13,538 nucleotides of DNA, taken from positions 1 through 13,538 of the forward strand of contig JAJRRX010000325.1 of the NCBI GenBank assembly GCA_024279075.1, given 5' to 3'. Each line of letters begins with the position of its first letter. Positions within the stretch are counted from its first letter, which is position 1. The translations under genes were made by a program, and so were the position numbers. The notes below the pieces were generated by a model. The model did no database searches. It saw only the letters and a list, made by a program, of their open reading frames with translations, and had not been told where the DNA came from. Source of the DNA: Alphaproteobacteria bacterium (GTDB taxonomy: Bacteria > Pseudomonadota > Alphaproteobacteria > Rhodobacterales > Rhodobacteraceae). This document shows, piece by piece, positions 1 through 7,685 of the stretch.

Positions 1-148
1 CTAAGCCTTCGGCCTGCATCAAGGGGCCACCAACGCCATAAAACTCAATATTATCATTTGCTTCTGCCTGCAAGCCACGCATCAAAGCAGCCCCGAGCCG
101 ATCTCCCGAGGCCTCGCCAGCCACAAGGTAAAACCTTAGCGAACCCAA
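1..148 (-). CDS. lpxB: Lipid-A-disaccharide synthase, N-terminal fragment (3' end outside window)
   Basis: LpxB joins UDP-2,3-diacylglucosamine and lipid X to make the beta-1,6-linked lipid A disaccharide, at the inner face of the cytoplasmic membrane. About 49 residues are visible. They read FYLVAGEASGDRLGAALM and then a FYGVGGPLMQAEGL segment, which match the start of the LpxB family (the VAGEASGD nucleotide-sugar-fold motif and the GVGGPxMxAxG motif). The most plausible start is a TTG at 146-148, giving MGSLRFYLVAGE. It overlaps the end of lpxI by 13 bases, and no strong Shine-Dalgarno sequence is visible, so translation is probably coupled to lpxI. A later GTG at 122-124 would remove the conserved first strand and is less likely. 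The gene follows lpxA and lpxI in pathway order and is the last visible gene of the envelope operon. Identity is secure; the exact start is inferred. Confidence 0.9.
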   Translation of the reverse strand, partial: MGSLRFYLVAGEASGDRLGAALMRGLQAEANDNIEFYGVGGPLMQAEGL

Positions 149-957
149 AGAAATAACCCGAGCGCATCAGCGCGGGCCACCGTTTCTGCGCGCCCTAAAA
201 TAAGCGTTTCACCTGCATAAACAACCACCCCGGCTAAGTCAGCTTGGGCCGCCGCACTCAAAGTATCAGGCCCAATCGCAGGCATATCGAGGCGCATATC
301 CTGCCCCGGTTTGGCCCGCTTTAACAACACGCCTTTTGCCCCCTTTTTATCGGGCAAACGCGCTGGATTTTGGGCAGTGAAACGTAGCATTGCATCCGTG
401 CCTTGAATGGATTCCAACCCCAAACACAGCCCCTGCGCCACCACAGCCCCCTGCCCAACATCAACCGCACCAAGGGCCGATACAATCGCGACCGCTCGAT
501 CGGCATCCTCAATATCTTCTTCGCTCGGCTGGGCTTTGGTTGGCATGCCTGTCGCGGCTAAAAGCGTAGGTATTGCCTCATGCACACCAATCACACCAAA
601 GCCTTCGGCCTCAAAAAAGGCGGCAATGATTCCGAGCATTGAGTTATCGCCACCCTTCATCGCGCTCAAAACCACAGGCGCCAAGCGCAGGCCCGTTGCG
701 TCAAACCGCAGAGGGTTGAGCCGGGGTCGCCCCATAGCCCCGCCCATCGTTACCGTTGCCACCCCGGCTTTCTTGAGGCTCTTAAACAGCTTCCCCGGCT
801 TTTCAAATGCGGCGGGTAAAACAGGGTGGCCCTCAAGCCAATCCAACTCAACACCTTCAAACTGCACGATAATATAGTCCTGCCCGCGCGCGGCACAATT
901 TTCTGCAACCAAGCGCGGCAGGGCGCCGCTGCCTGCAATGATCCCGAGTTTTTTCAC
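136..957 (-). CDS. lpxI: UDP-2,3-diacylglucosamine pyrophosphatase LpxI
   Basis: LpxI hydrolyses UDP-2,3-diacylglucosamine to lipid X and UMP at the membrane surface. It is the alphaproteobacterial replacement for LpxH. The 273-residue product begins with a GIIAGSGALP stretch. It has an MGRP segment near residue 75, KGGDNSMLG near 101-109, and the C-terminal QDMRLDMPAIGP motif with aspartates 220 and 224; the catalytic aspartate described in Caulobacter LpxI falls in this motif. A longer reading from a TTG at 978 is possible, but I chose the GTG at 955-957. It begins right at the family's KKLGIIAGSG start, shares one base with the lpxA stop (TAGTG), and lies six bases after an AAGGA ribosome binding site. 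Position between lpxA and lpxB supports the call. Length is normal for the family. Confidence 0.95.
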   Translation of the reverse strand: MKKLGIIAGSGALPRLVAENCAARGQDYIIVQFEGVELDWLEGHPVLPAAFEKPGKLFKSLKKAGVATVTMGGAMGRPRLNPLRFDATGLRLAPVVLSAMKGGDNSMLGIIAAFFEAEGFGVIGVHEAIPTLLAATGMPTKAQPSEEDIEDADRAVAIVSALGAVDVGQGAVVAQGLCLGLESIQGTDAMLRFTAQNPARLPDKKGAKGVLLKRAKPGQDMRLDMPAIGPDTLSAAAQADLAGVVVYAGETLILGRAETVARADALGLFLWVR

Positions 958-1742
958 TATTTTTCCTTTGGGGTGCAAAAAGAACGCTCGGAATCGCTTA
1001 AAACAAACGCCAACATATCCCGTACCAACGAACTTTCGGTGCCTTCCAATATGGCTTCAGCCCGCGCCCGCAAAGTACCTTCTCCCGAAAAAAGAGACTT
1101 ATAGGCCGCGCGCAGAGCCGAGATTTCGGCCCGCGCCACCCCGCGCCGTTTTAGCCCAATCAAGTTTAGCCCCGCCAGCTTTGGCCGCTCTCCCATTACT
1201 GAACCATGGGGGATAACATCAGCAACCACCATAGAAAGCGCGCCAATAATGGCGCCTTCTCCAATGCGGACATACTGATGAATGCCTGCAAGACCGCCGA
1301 TAATGGCACCGTCCCCCACGCTTACATGGCCTGCAAGCGACGCGTGGTTCGCAACCACAACACTGTTTCCCACGCGGCAATCATGGCCGACATGGGTGCC
1401 AAGCATAAACAGGCAATCATCGCCAATTTCCGTCAGCCCGCCACCGCCCTCGGTGCCAGGGTTTATCGACACACTTTCACGGATCATATTGCGCGCGCCA
1501 ATGATCAACCGCGTGTTTTCCCCTGCAAATTTAAGGTCTTGCGGTTGAGAGCCGACAGAAGCGAAGGGCCAGATTTCGGTTTCTGCACCTACATTAGTAT
1601 CGCCCGTAATCGCGACATGGGAATGCAATCGCACCTGTGCGCCCAACCGCACCAGCGGGCCGATATGGCAAAAGGGGCCGATCTGGCAATCAGGGCCAAT
1701 ATTGGCCCCTTGCTCAATTATCGCGCTCGGGTGAATACTCAT
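957..1742 (-). CDS. lpxA: Acyl-ACP--UDP-N-acetylglucosamine O-acyltransferase LpxA
   Basis: LpxA transfers a 3-hydroxyacyl chain from acyl carrier protein to the 3-OH of UDP-GlcNAc, the first step of lipid A synthesis, in the cytoplasm as a homotrimer. The 261-residue protein shows the left-handed beta-helix hexapeptide pattern from residue 2 to about 185 (repeats such as IGPFCH, IGPLVR, VGDGAI). It also has the GTHVGHDC motif, whose H120 matches the catalytic His125 of E. coli, the HQY motif at 155-157, and an alpha-helical C-terminal domain starting near GLKRRG (196-201). Length matches the family (about 262). The ATG shares four bases (ATGA) with the fabZ stop, so translation is probably coupled. 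At the position of E. coli Gly173, the acyl-chain ruler residue, I read alanine (A168), which may point to a hydroxyacyl chain shorter than C14. Confidence 0.97.
   Translation of the reverse strand: MSIHPSAIIEQGANIGPDCQIGPFCHIGPLVRLGAQVRLHSHVAITGDTNVGAETEIWPFASVGSQPQDLKFAGENTRLIIGARNMIRESVSINPGTEGGGGLTEIGDDCLFMLGTHVGHDCRVGNSVVVANHASLAGHVSVGDGAIIGGLAGIHQYVRIGEGAIIGALSMVVADVIPHGSVMGERPKLAGLNLIGLKRRGVARAEISALRAAYKSLFSGEGTLRARAEAILEGTESSLVRDMLAFVLSDSERSFCTPKEK
964..968 (-). promoter_or_regulatory. Ribosome binding site that decides the lpxI start
   Basis: On the minus strand this reads AAGGA and sits six bases before the GTG codon at 955-957, inside the last codons of lpxA. It lies downstream of the alternative TTG at 978, so it cannot serve that codon. 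It therefore favours the shorter LpxI. Confidence 0.7.
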
Positions 1743-2209
1743 TCGTCTTTGGGGATCACGATCATGGCGGTGAATACTGATTCAGCCACAAGTTTGCCGT
1801 CAACAATCCCTCTGCCGCCGAATTTCCAGACATTGCCACGTTTGCGGATCAAATCTACATGCAGCTCTAGTTGGTCGCCAGGTTCTACCAGTTTGCGAAA
1901 CTTGGTGCTGTCGAGTGACATAAAATAGACCAGCGGGTTTTTTCCGGCAAGATCAAGAGATTCAACAACAAGCGCGGACGCAGTTTGCGCCATGGCTTCG
2001 ATAATAAGCACTCCGGGGAAAACCGGTTTATCCGGAAAATGCCCTTGGAAAATATCTTCGTTTACCGTCACATTTTTAATGCCAACAGCACTTTGCCCGA
2101 GTACCACATCGCGCATTTTGTCGATATAGAGAAATGGGTAGCGGTGCGGCAGCAATTCTTTCACCCGATGAATATCAAATGAAAGCGTTTCGGCTTGGGG
2201 TTCAGTCAT
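1739..2209 (-). CDS. fabZ: 3-hydroxyacyl-[acyl-carrier-protein] dehydratase FabZ
   Basis: FabZ dehydrates 3-hydroxyacyl-ACP to trans-2-enoyl-ACP in type II fatty acid synthesis. It competes with LpxA for the same 3-hydroxyacyl-ACP, which explains why the two genes sit side by side. The 156-residue hot-dog-fold protein has LLPHRYPFLYID (19-30), the active-site segment GHFPDKPVFPGVL with H57, and IIEAMAQ with E71; these match the catalytic His/Glu pair of the family. A FRKLVEPGDQL segment follows. The ATG at 2207-2209 overlaps the last eight bases of skp. An AGGA ribosome binding site lies about eight bases upstream, inside skp. Length and motifs are ordinary. No lpxD lies between skp and fabZ, unlike the E. 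coli order. Confidence 0.97.
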   Translation of the reverse strand: MTEPQAETLSFDIHRVKELLPHRYPFLYIDKMRDVVLGQSAVGIKNVTVNEDIFQGHFPDKPVFPGVLIIEAMAQTASALVVESLDLAGKNPLVYFMSLDSTKFRKLVEPGDQLELHVDLIRKRGNVWKFGGRGIVDGKLVAESVFTAMIVIPKDE

Positions 2210-2780
2210 TTTGCAATCCTAACTGGGTTATCATATCTGGGTTTTCGCTATAGGCCTTATCCAGAAATTCAATGGTTTCCCTTGTAATATCAAGATTACG
2301 ATCAAACAAGAGAGCAGATCGCCGATCTATGATAATTGTGGCGTTATACCGCTGCATAACCTGTGCCAACACCGGTGCAATGACCCCAAAAAAGGCTCGT
2401 CGGCGGGCTTCGGTATTGGCAATCAGGTTGGCGTAGTTCACGTCATATTCTGTCCGCGCGGCCACAACCTTTTCATCAAAAGCATCTGCCAAAGGCTGGA
2501 AGTCTTCCTGAGACATCGTATCTCGTAACGCTGTTAATCGCTTCTCTTCCTCGCCAAAACGAAGCCCCATTTGGTGGTCTTCTTCATTAAGCGCTTCCCG
2601 CTCCGTTTGCTCAAGTTGCAAGATTTCTTTACCAAGAACCGAATTAGAAAAAAGATCTTCGCGACTTACGATCAACACATTTGCTGACTGAAAAACCGGA
2701 AATTCCTGCCCGCTGGCTGCGGTGGATATCAGTGCCAAAACAATGGCAAATACCCGCCCTATGCCACGCCGAGCCCTCAA
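2202..2780 (-). CDS. skp: Periplasmic chaperone of the Skp/OmpH family
   Basis: Skp-family proteins trap unfolded outer-membrane proteins in the periplasm and deliver them to the BAM complex, which fits the position directly after bamA. The 192-residue product begins with a clear Sec signal peptide: a basic MRARRG start, hydrophobic VFAIVLALI core and cleavage near AASG-QE (about residue 24). The middle (about 48-125) is charged and helical, as expected for the coiled-coil tentacles. The C-terminal AFFGVIAPVLAQVMQRY and DITRETIEFLDKAY segments match the family. The start is a TTG at 2778-2780 that overlaps the bamA stop (TTGA). No Shine-Dalgarno sequence is visible, so expression probably depends on coupling to bamA translation. 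No in-frame ATG occurs before residue 70, so the signal peptide requires this or another rare start. Family assignment is strong; function is inferred from family and context. Confidence 0.88.
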   Translation of the reverse strand: MRARRGIGRVFAIVLALISTAASGQEFPVFQSANVLIVSREDLFSNSVLGKEILQLEQTEREALNEEDHQMGLRFGEEEKRLTALRDTMSQEDFQPLADAFDEKVVAARTEYDVNYANLIANTEARRRAFFGVIAPVLAQVMQRYNATIIIDRRSALLFDRNLDITRETIEFLDKAYSENPDMITQLGLQND

Positions 2781-5110
2781 AATGACGTTTTGACCGATAC
2801 ACTAAAGGTCTGTGCATCGTCACCAGCAACTTGCAGGAAGGGATTGGCCCAGTTAAAGACTAGAGGCCCAATCGGGGTTTCCCAATAAAGCGCAAAACCG
2901 GCAGAGGCCCTGATTTGGGCAGAGGTATCTATCGCCCCGCTGGCTCCAACAGGCGCGCCATCCATGCCCCAGACAGAGCCGGCATCCAAAAACAACCCGC
3001 CACGAATACCAATTTCTTGCGGCAAACCCAGCGGGAAACTCGCATCCAGCCGCGCGACTGCATAATAGTTGCCACCAAGGGAGTCATTCACCAATGCACC
3101 ATCATTATCGCGCGGGCCAAGGCCACCGACATCAAAGCCACGAAATGAGCCGCCACCAAGGAAAAAGCGATTGGTAATGCGCGATCCACTGCCGCCGAGG
3201 GCGTAGAGCGCCCCGCCTTCGAGATCGGCCGAAAACACAAGCGCATCATCAAAAAGGTTAAAATATCCTTTAGCCCGAGCCGTGCTTTTAGCATAATTTG
3301 CATTGCCCCCAAGCCCTGCATATTCAGCATCCAACCGGAGGATAAACCCAGATGTTGGGTTAATTGTAGAATTTCTGCGATCGTGGGTCAGATTAAAGCG
3401 CAAAGCAGAGCGCACCTCTGTGCCGACTTCCGAAAGAATAATGGGCGAAGCATTTGCCCCCGGGTCGCGGATTTCCTCCGAGATTATATCATAGGTAAAG
3501 GAAACGCGGGTGTTTTCGCTGATTGGAAAAGCCAAAGACGGGCTAAAACCAAAATCAGTGGTTTGGAAGGAAGACTCTGAGCGGTCGGTATTTCTGTAAT
3601 ATACATCAAATCCAGCCGCGAGATCGCGCCCAAGGAAGTAGGGTTCGGTAAAGCCAAAGCTCGCGACTTTATTGGTTTCGCCATAGCTCAAATTCAGGTC
3701 AAACCGCTGCCCTTTACCAAGGAAATTGGATTCTGTTACACTAAAAGTGCCAGCCAGTCCGGAATTGGTAGAAAAATTTGCCCCGAAATTAAACGATCCG
3801 GTCGGCTTATCTTGCACGGTAACTTCCAAAATCACACTTTCAGGCGTGGAGCCTTGGCGCGTATTCACTTGTAATTGAGAGAAAAACCGCAGCGCACGCA
3901 ACGTGTTTTCAGCTTGCCGCACTTTACGCGGGTTAAAAGCGTCACCCTCGGCCATATCAAAGCTGCGCCGGATCACACGGTCCAGCGTTTGGCTGTTGCC
4001 ACGAATATCAATACGTTCCACATATACACGATTGCCATTAACCAGCTCAAAGTTGATATCAACGGTGCCATCAGCCTCGTTTTTGGTTATGCGCGGGATA
4101 GCGCGCAAAAACGGCAGGCCCAGGCGGGTCGCTTCTTCCTCAATGGCCTCAATTACATTTTCAACTTTGGAGCCGTTATATTCTCGCCCTGCACGCAACC
4201 GCACAAAACGATTAAAATCAGCGGCGTTTACCCCGGCGAGATTGGTCGATACTCCGGCATTGCCAAAATTATAAGACGCCCCTTCCCGAATGCTGTAAGT
4301 CAGGAAAAATCCATCACGGTCGAGCGCAAATTCTGAAAGACTTGCGGTAACTTCAACATCTGGGTAGCCACGATCGCGGTAAAAATCGCGAATAGCTTGC
4401 TGGTCAGCGGCGGCGCGCTCTGGGCTGTAATTGTCTGTATTATAAAGAAAATTGAGCAAGCCGGATTCGCTGCTACCCACCGTGCGGCGCAAGCGGCGGT
4501 CGGTAAAAGCTTGGTTGCCTGTAAAGTTTATACTCTGAATCTGCTCCGGACGGCCCTCACTAATTTGGAAAACCAAATTCGAGCGACCATCGGCCAACGG
4601 AATTACCAGCGGCGTAACAGAGGCGCTATAACGGCTTTGCTGGCGATAAGCTTCAGCAATGCGGCGAGCGTCAGCCTCAATGGTTTGGCGGTCAAGCGGG
4701 CGGCGCGCGGCAGAGGTTACGATGGCGGCCAAATCACTATCGCTCAGTTTTTTATTGCCCTCAAAATTCACGATGGAAATCGTCGGGTTTTCAACCACAG
4801 CAATGACGATTCGACCAGCAGCAGAGCGGATATCGACATCGGCAAAAAGGCCGGTGGCCACAAGGCGGCGCACGGCGGCATTAATATCGGCAGGGGTAAG
4901 CGATTGGCTTAAATCCAGCCCTGAAAGCGAGGCCACGGTTTGGTCTGGGATATTTTGATTGCCGGAAACAAGAATGCTAGAGAATCGGCCAGAAATCTGG
5001 GCGGCCGCAGAATCGGGCAGAACAGCGGCAACCGTTAGTGCGCTCATTCCTAAAAATAGTGAAGTAATAAAAGAGCTTACACGGTTTTTTTGAATTATAA
5101 TTCTGCGCAT
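2777..5110 (-). CDS. bamA: Outer-membrane protein assembly factor BamA (Omp85)
   Basis: BamA is the central barrel of the BAM complex, which folds and inserts beta-barrel proteins into the outer membrane. The 777-residue precursor has a signal peptide (MRRIII start, hydrophobic core, SAAAQ cleavage region near residue 36-38). Next come five POTRA-like repeats to about residue 430, each visible as an IxFxGN or IRGN start (NFEGNKK, NFTGNQA, DIRGNSQ and others). The C-terminal half is a beta-barrel of alternating residues with the conserved loop-6 FRGF motif (656-659) and a terminal phenylalanine (SVKTSF), the usual BAM recognition end. The ATG at 5108-5110 has an AGGGA ribosome binding site eight bases upstream (5119-5123). 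A 59-base gap separates it from rseP, the largest in this gene run, and holds repeated TTAACC motifs. Downstream skp overlaps its stop codon. Length and architecture are normal for the family. Confidence 0.97.
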   Translation of the reverse strand: MRRIIIQKNRVSSFITSLFLGMSALTVAAVLPDSAAAQISGRFSSILVSGNQNIPDQTVASLSGLDLSQSLTPADINAAVRRLVATGLFADVDIRSAAGRIVIAVVENPTISIVNFEGNKKLSDSDLAAIVTSAARRPLDRQTIEADARRIAEAYRQQSRYSASVTPLVIPLADGRSNLVFQISEGRPEQIQSINFTGNQAFTDRRLRRTVGSSESGLLNFLYNTDNYSPERAAADQQAIRDFYRDRGYPDVEVTASLSEFALDRDGFFLTYSIREGASYNFGNAGVSTNLAGVNAADFNRFVRLRAGREYNGSKVENVIEAIEEEATRLGLPFLRAIPRITKNEADGTVDINFELVNGNRVYVERIDIRGNSQTLDRVIRRSFDMAEGDAFNPRKVRQAENTLRALRFFSQLQVNTRQGSTPESVILEVTVQDKPTGSFNFGANFSTNSGLAGTFSVTESNFLGKGQRFDLNLSYGETNKVASFGFTEPYFLGRDLAAGFDVYYRNTDRSESSFQTTDFGFSPSLAFPISENTRVSFTYDIISEEIRDPGANASPIILSEVGTEVRSALRFNLTHDRRNSTINPTSGFILRLDAEYAGLGGNANYAKSTARAKGYFNLFDDALVFSADLEGGALYALGGSGSRITNRFFLGGGSFRGFDVGGLGPRDNDGALVNDSLGGNYYAVARLDASFPLGLPQEIGIRGGLFLDAGSVWGMDGAPVGASGAIDTSAQIRASAGFALYWETPIGPLVFNWANPFLQVAGDDAQTFSVSVKTSF

Positions 5111-5118
5111 TTTCCGCT

Positions 5119-5172
5119 TCCCTAGCCTGTTCTTAACCGCATATTTTCGGTTAAAGTATCACATAAAGGTTA
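5119..5172 (-). promoter_or_regulatory. Spacer before bamA with three TTAACC-type elements; possible regulatory site
   Basis: Read on the minus strand, TTAACC occurs twice in the same orientation (CTTTAACC both times, 19 bases apart). A third copy is inverted (GGTTAA, 5148-5154 and 5133-5139 forming a perfect 7-base inverted repeat around an 8-base centre). The first copy overlaps the rseP stop. The AGGGA ribosome binding site of bamA lies at the downstream end. In alphaproteobacteria TTAA-based half-sites are typical of the cell-cycle regulator CtrA, but the classic TTAA-N7-TTAA spacing is absent here. I could not find a convincing -35/-10 pair. It could be an internal promoter or operator for bamA onward, a short RNA hairpin, or chance in an AT-richer spacer. 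Confidence 0.35.
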
Positions 5173-6516
5173 AAGTCGCATAATGTCGTTATAGGATGCA
5201 AGCAACATCATAGAAAGGAGCAAAACCATGCCGATGACGATCACCACTTGCATGAATTTAGCGTTCGGTGGCCGCCCCATTAGCGCCTCATAAACATAAG
5301 TTAACAGGTGGCCCCCATCGAGCACCGGAATAGGCAGCAGGTTAAGAAAGCCAATACCCGTGGAGATCATGGCAATAAGCGCAATAAAGTCAAACCAGCT
5401 GACCTCGATCACAATGCCGGACATACGCGCAATGCCGATCGGGCCTTGCAGGTTTTTCACTGAAAGATTGCCCAAAACCATATGCTTGATACTGCTATAA
5501 GAGCCGTAGATCACATCCCATACCCGCCCCGCACCAAATTGCAGCGCATAAAGCGGCGTTGGGGTTTTGTTGCGCGCGGGCGCAAAATAGTAGCCAAGGT
5601 TAACCCCGATCAAAAGATCCTGCCTAAAGCCGCCCTGCCCGTCTGGATAGTCCATTAATACAGGGGTCATTGACAGCGTAATTTGGCTGCCATCACGCCA
5701 AATGTCGAGCGTAACAGACTGGTTTTCGGAGGCCGTCACAATGGATTTCAACTCATCAAAACTGCGGATATCCTGCCCGTCAACGGCCAAAATCACATCG
5801 CCAATTTTTATGCCCGCATTAAAAGCCGGGGTAAAAGGCATAACATTGCTAATATAGGGCGTTGCGGGAAAAGGCGCGGTTATGGTTAGCGCGGCACCAT
5901 CGCGTAGCACACCTAGATTCATCGGTCCTAAATTCTGCCCACTGCTGATCTGGGCCAGCGCGCTATAAAGCTCTTCATAGCTGCCAATTTCTGTGCCGTT
6001 AACCGAGGTCACGATATCCCCGCTTTGCATCCCGTTTTCGTAGGGTAAGGGGGTTATTTCGCCGATAATCGGGCGGTCCGGCGGCAGGCCCATCCACATG
6101 GAAAGTCCGGCAAATATGAGGAGTGACAAGATGAAGTTAAACACCGGCCCTGCCAGCACAGTTAGAAAACGCCGCCAGATCGCGGCGGTAGGAAAGGCGC
6201 GGCGGCGGTCATACTCGTTCATTTCGGGCACGGTTTCTGAGGCGCCGGTACTGGCCGCATCTTTATCGCCGAGAAACTTAACGTATCCGCCAAGCGGAAT
6301 GGCGGCGAGCTGCCAAACGGTGCCTCGCTTATCAACGCGCGACCAGATTTTCGGGCCAAACCCTAGCGAAAACACCTCGGCATGGATGCCCACCCAGCGA
6401 CCAACAATATAGTGGCCAAACTCGTGGATGGCGACAACGATGCCGATCAACAACACAAATGCCAATAGCGTAACCATCGGACTTCCGATCAGCGGAATAT
6501 TTGCAAGCCAGTCCAT
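5170..6516 (-). CDS. rseP: Site-2 intramembrane zinc metalloprotease RseP
   Basis: RseP-family proteases cut transmembrane anti-sigma factors and signal-peptide remnants within the inner membrane. The 448-residue protein has the zinc-binding HEFGH motif (H31, E32, H35) in the first transmembrane helix. Two PDZ-like regions follow, around residues 145-215 (GEITPLPYENGMQSGDIV) and 225-300 (VMPFTPAFNAGIKIGDVI). The third zinc-ligand motif NLLPIPVLDGGH (N392 to D400) is followed by a final hydrophobic helix (VVIVIGMVLLLSMMLLA). All catalytic residues of the S2P family are present. The ATG at 6514-6516 has an AAGGA site at 6523-6527 that overlaps the dxr stop codon, so dxr and rseP are closely coupled. 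Placement just before bamA and skp fits a role in monitoring outer-membrane assembly; which sigma/anti-sigma pair it serves is not visible here. Confidence 0.96.
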   Translation of the reverse strand: MDWLANIPLIGSPMVTLLAFVLLIGIVVAIHEFGHYIVGRWVGIHAEVFSLGFGPKIWSRVDKRGTVWQLAAIPLGGYVKFLGDKDAASTGASETVPEMNEYDRRRAFPTAAIWRRFLTVLAGPVFNFILSLLIFAGLSMWMGLPPDRPIIGEITPLPYENGMQSGDIVTSVNGTEIGSYEELYSALAQISSGQNLGPMNLGVLRDGAALTITAPFPATPYISNVMPFTPAFNAGIKIGDVILAVDGQDIRSFDELKSIVTASENQSVTLDIWRDGSQITLSMTPVLMDYPDGQGGFRQDLLIGVNLGYYFAPARNKTPTPLYALQFGAGRVWDVIYGSYSSIKHMVLGNLSVKNLQGPIGIARMSGIVIEVSWFDFIALIAMISTGIGFLNLLPIPVLDGGHLLTYVYEALMGRPPNAKFMQVVIVIGMVLLLSMMLLASYNDIMRL

Positions 6517-6525
6517 AATATGTCC

Positions 6526-7683
6526 TTAAATCCGGGCGTTTACCAGTGCGCGGGCTTCTGCATCCGCCGCAAAAATCTGCGCCAGCGTTTGTTGTGCTTG
6601 GTCACGGATAGGTTCTAACTGGGCATCATACATTGTTTTTTCAACCAAGTCAGCCATATCAAGAAACCCGATCTTTTTGGCGATAAACGCATCGAGCGCC
6701 GCTTCTTTGGCGGCGTTAAAAATTGCTCCCGCATGGCCCCCCATGCTCAGCGCCTCGCGGGCCAGCCGCAGGGCGGGAAACTTTTCCTCATCGGGGCTGG
6801 CAAAGCTGATGCTGCCAAGGGTGGCAAAATCCAGCGGGGCAATCGGGTTTGGCGCGCGCTCGGGCCAATGCAGGGCATAGCCGATGGCGCCGCGCATATC
6901 GGGGCTGCCCATATGGGCAATTATGGTATGGTCGATGTATTCCACCATCGAATGCACGATGGCTTGTGGGTGAACAACCACCTCGATCTGCTCGGGCGCA
7001 CAGGCGAAAATATATTTTGCCTCAATCACTTCCAAAGCTTTGTTAAACATAGAAGCCGAGTCAATGCTGATCCGCTGGCCCATGTTCCACTTTGGGTGCT
7101 TTACGGCTTGCTCGGGGGTGACCCCCCGCATTTGCTCGGTGGTAAAATCCTTAAACGGCCCGCCCGAGGCAGTCAGGATCAAGCGCCGTAGGCCCTTGGC
7201 ATCCTCCCCGTTCATCGCCTGAAACAGCGCCGAATGCTCACTATCGACCGGCAGCATAGTGGTGCCATGCGCCGCGCAGGAAGCCAGCAATAAATCCCCG
7301 GCGCAAACCATGCTTTCTTTGTTGGCCAGCGCCAGAATGCCGCCATGCTGCGCCAGCGCCATTGAGGCCCTAAGCCCCGCCGCGCCGACAATCGCCGACA
7401 TGCCCCAATCCACCTTCCGGGTGGCCGCCTCGGCAATGGCGTCCGCCCCAGCGGCCGCCTCAATACCGCTGCCCGCCAGCGCATCGCGTAGGTCAGAAAG
7501 CCGCTCGGGCAAAGCTGTAATCGCGATTTCTGCGTTAAATTCCCGTGCTTGTTCGGCCAGCAGCGCAATATTGCCTGCTCCGCTCAGCGCCACCACGCTG
7601 TATGCGCCTTTATCCCGCCGGATCAGGTCCAGCGTATTGGTGCCAATAGAGCCGGTGGCCCCGAAAATGCTAATGCTTCGCAT
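6526..7683 (-). CDS. dxr: 1-deoxy-D-xylulose 5-phosphate reductoisomerase (IspC)
   Basis: Dxr converts 1-deoxy-D-xylulose 5-phosphate to 2-C-methyl-D-erythritol 4-phosphate with NADPH and a divalent metal. This is the committed step of the methylerythritol phosphate pathway to isoprenoids, including the undecaprenyl carrier used for peptidoglycan and O-antigen. The 385-residue protein has the NADPH-binding FGATGSIG motif (7-14), LALANKESMVCAG (117-129), the metal-binding PVDSEHSALFQ (145-155; D147 and E149), TASGGPF (171-177) and HPKWNMGQRISIDSASM with NKALEVIEA (N214, K215, E218). These match the catalytic ligands of the family. The ATG is two bases after the cdsA stop. No strong ribosome binding site is visible, so it is probably translated by coupling. 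Length is normal (E. coli 398). Confidence 0.97.
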   Translation of the reverse strand: MRSISIFGATGSIGTNTLDLIRRDKGAYSVVALSGAGNIALLAEQAREFNAEIAITALPERLSDLRDALAGSGIEAAAGADAIAEAATRKVDWGMSAIVGAAGLRASMALAQHGGILALANKESMVCAGDLLLASCAAHGTTMLPVDSEHSALFQAMNGEDAKGLRRLILTASGGPFKDFTTEQMRGVTPEQAVKHPKWNMGQRISIDSASMFNKALEVIEAKYIFACAPEQIEVVVHPQAIVHSMVEYIDHTIIAHMGSPDMRGAIGYALHWPERAPNPIAPLDFATLGSISFASPDEEKFPALRLAREALSMGGHAGAIFNAAKEAALDAFIAKKIGFLDMADLVEKTMYDAQLEPIRDQAQQTLAQIFAADAEARALVNARI

Positions 7684-7685
7684 GT

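Noticed and set aside
958..978. Longer LpxI starting with TTG at 978.
   Set aside because: The extra seven residues are not part of the family start, and the AAGGA site fits only the GTG at 955-957.
1206..1928. Plus-strand open frame of 240 codons opposite lpxA and fabZ.
   Set aside because: It spans the junction of two real, motif-complete genes and has no family features; it reflects codon bias of the minus-strand genes.
5131..5160. Classic CtrA site (TTAA-N7-TTAA) before bamA.
   Set aside because: TTAA elements are present, but spaced 14-15 bases apart, not seven; it is kept only as a possible regulatory region.
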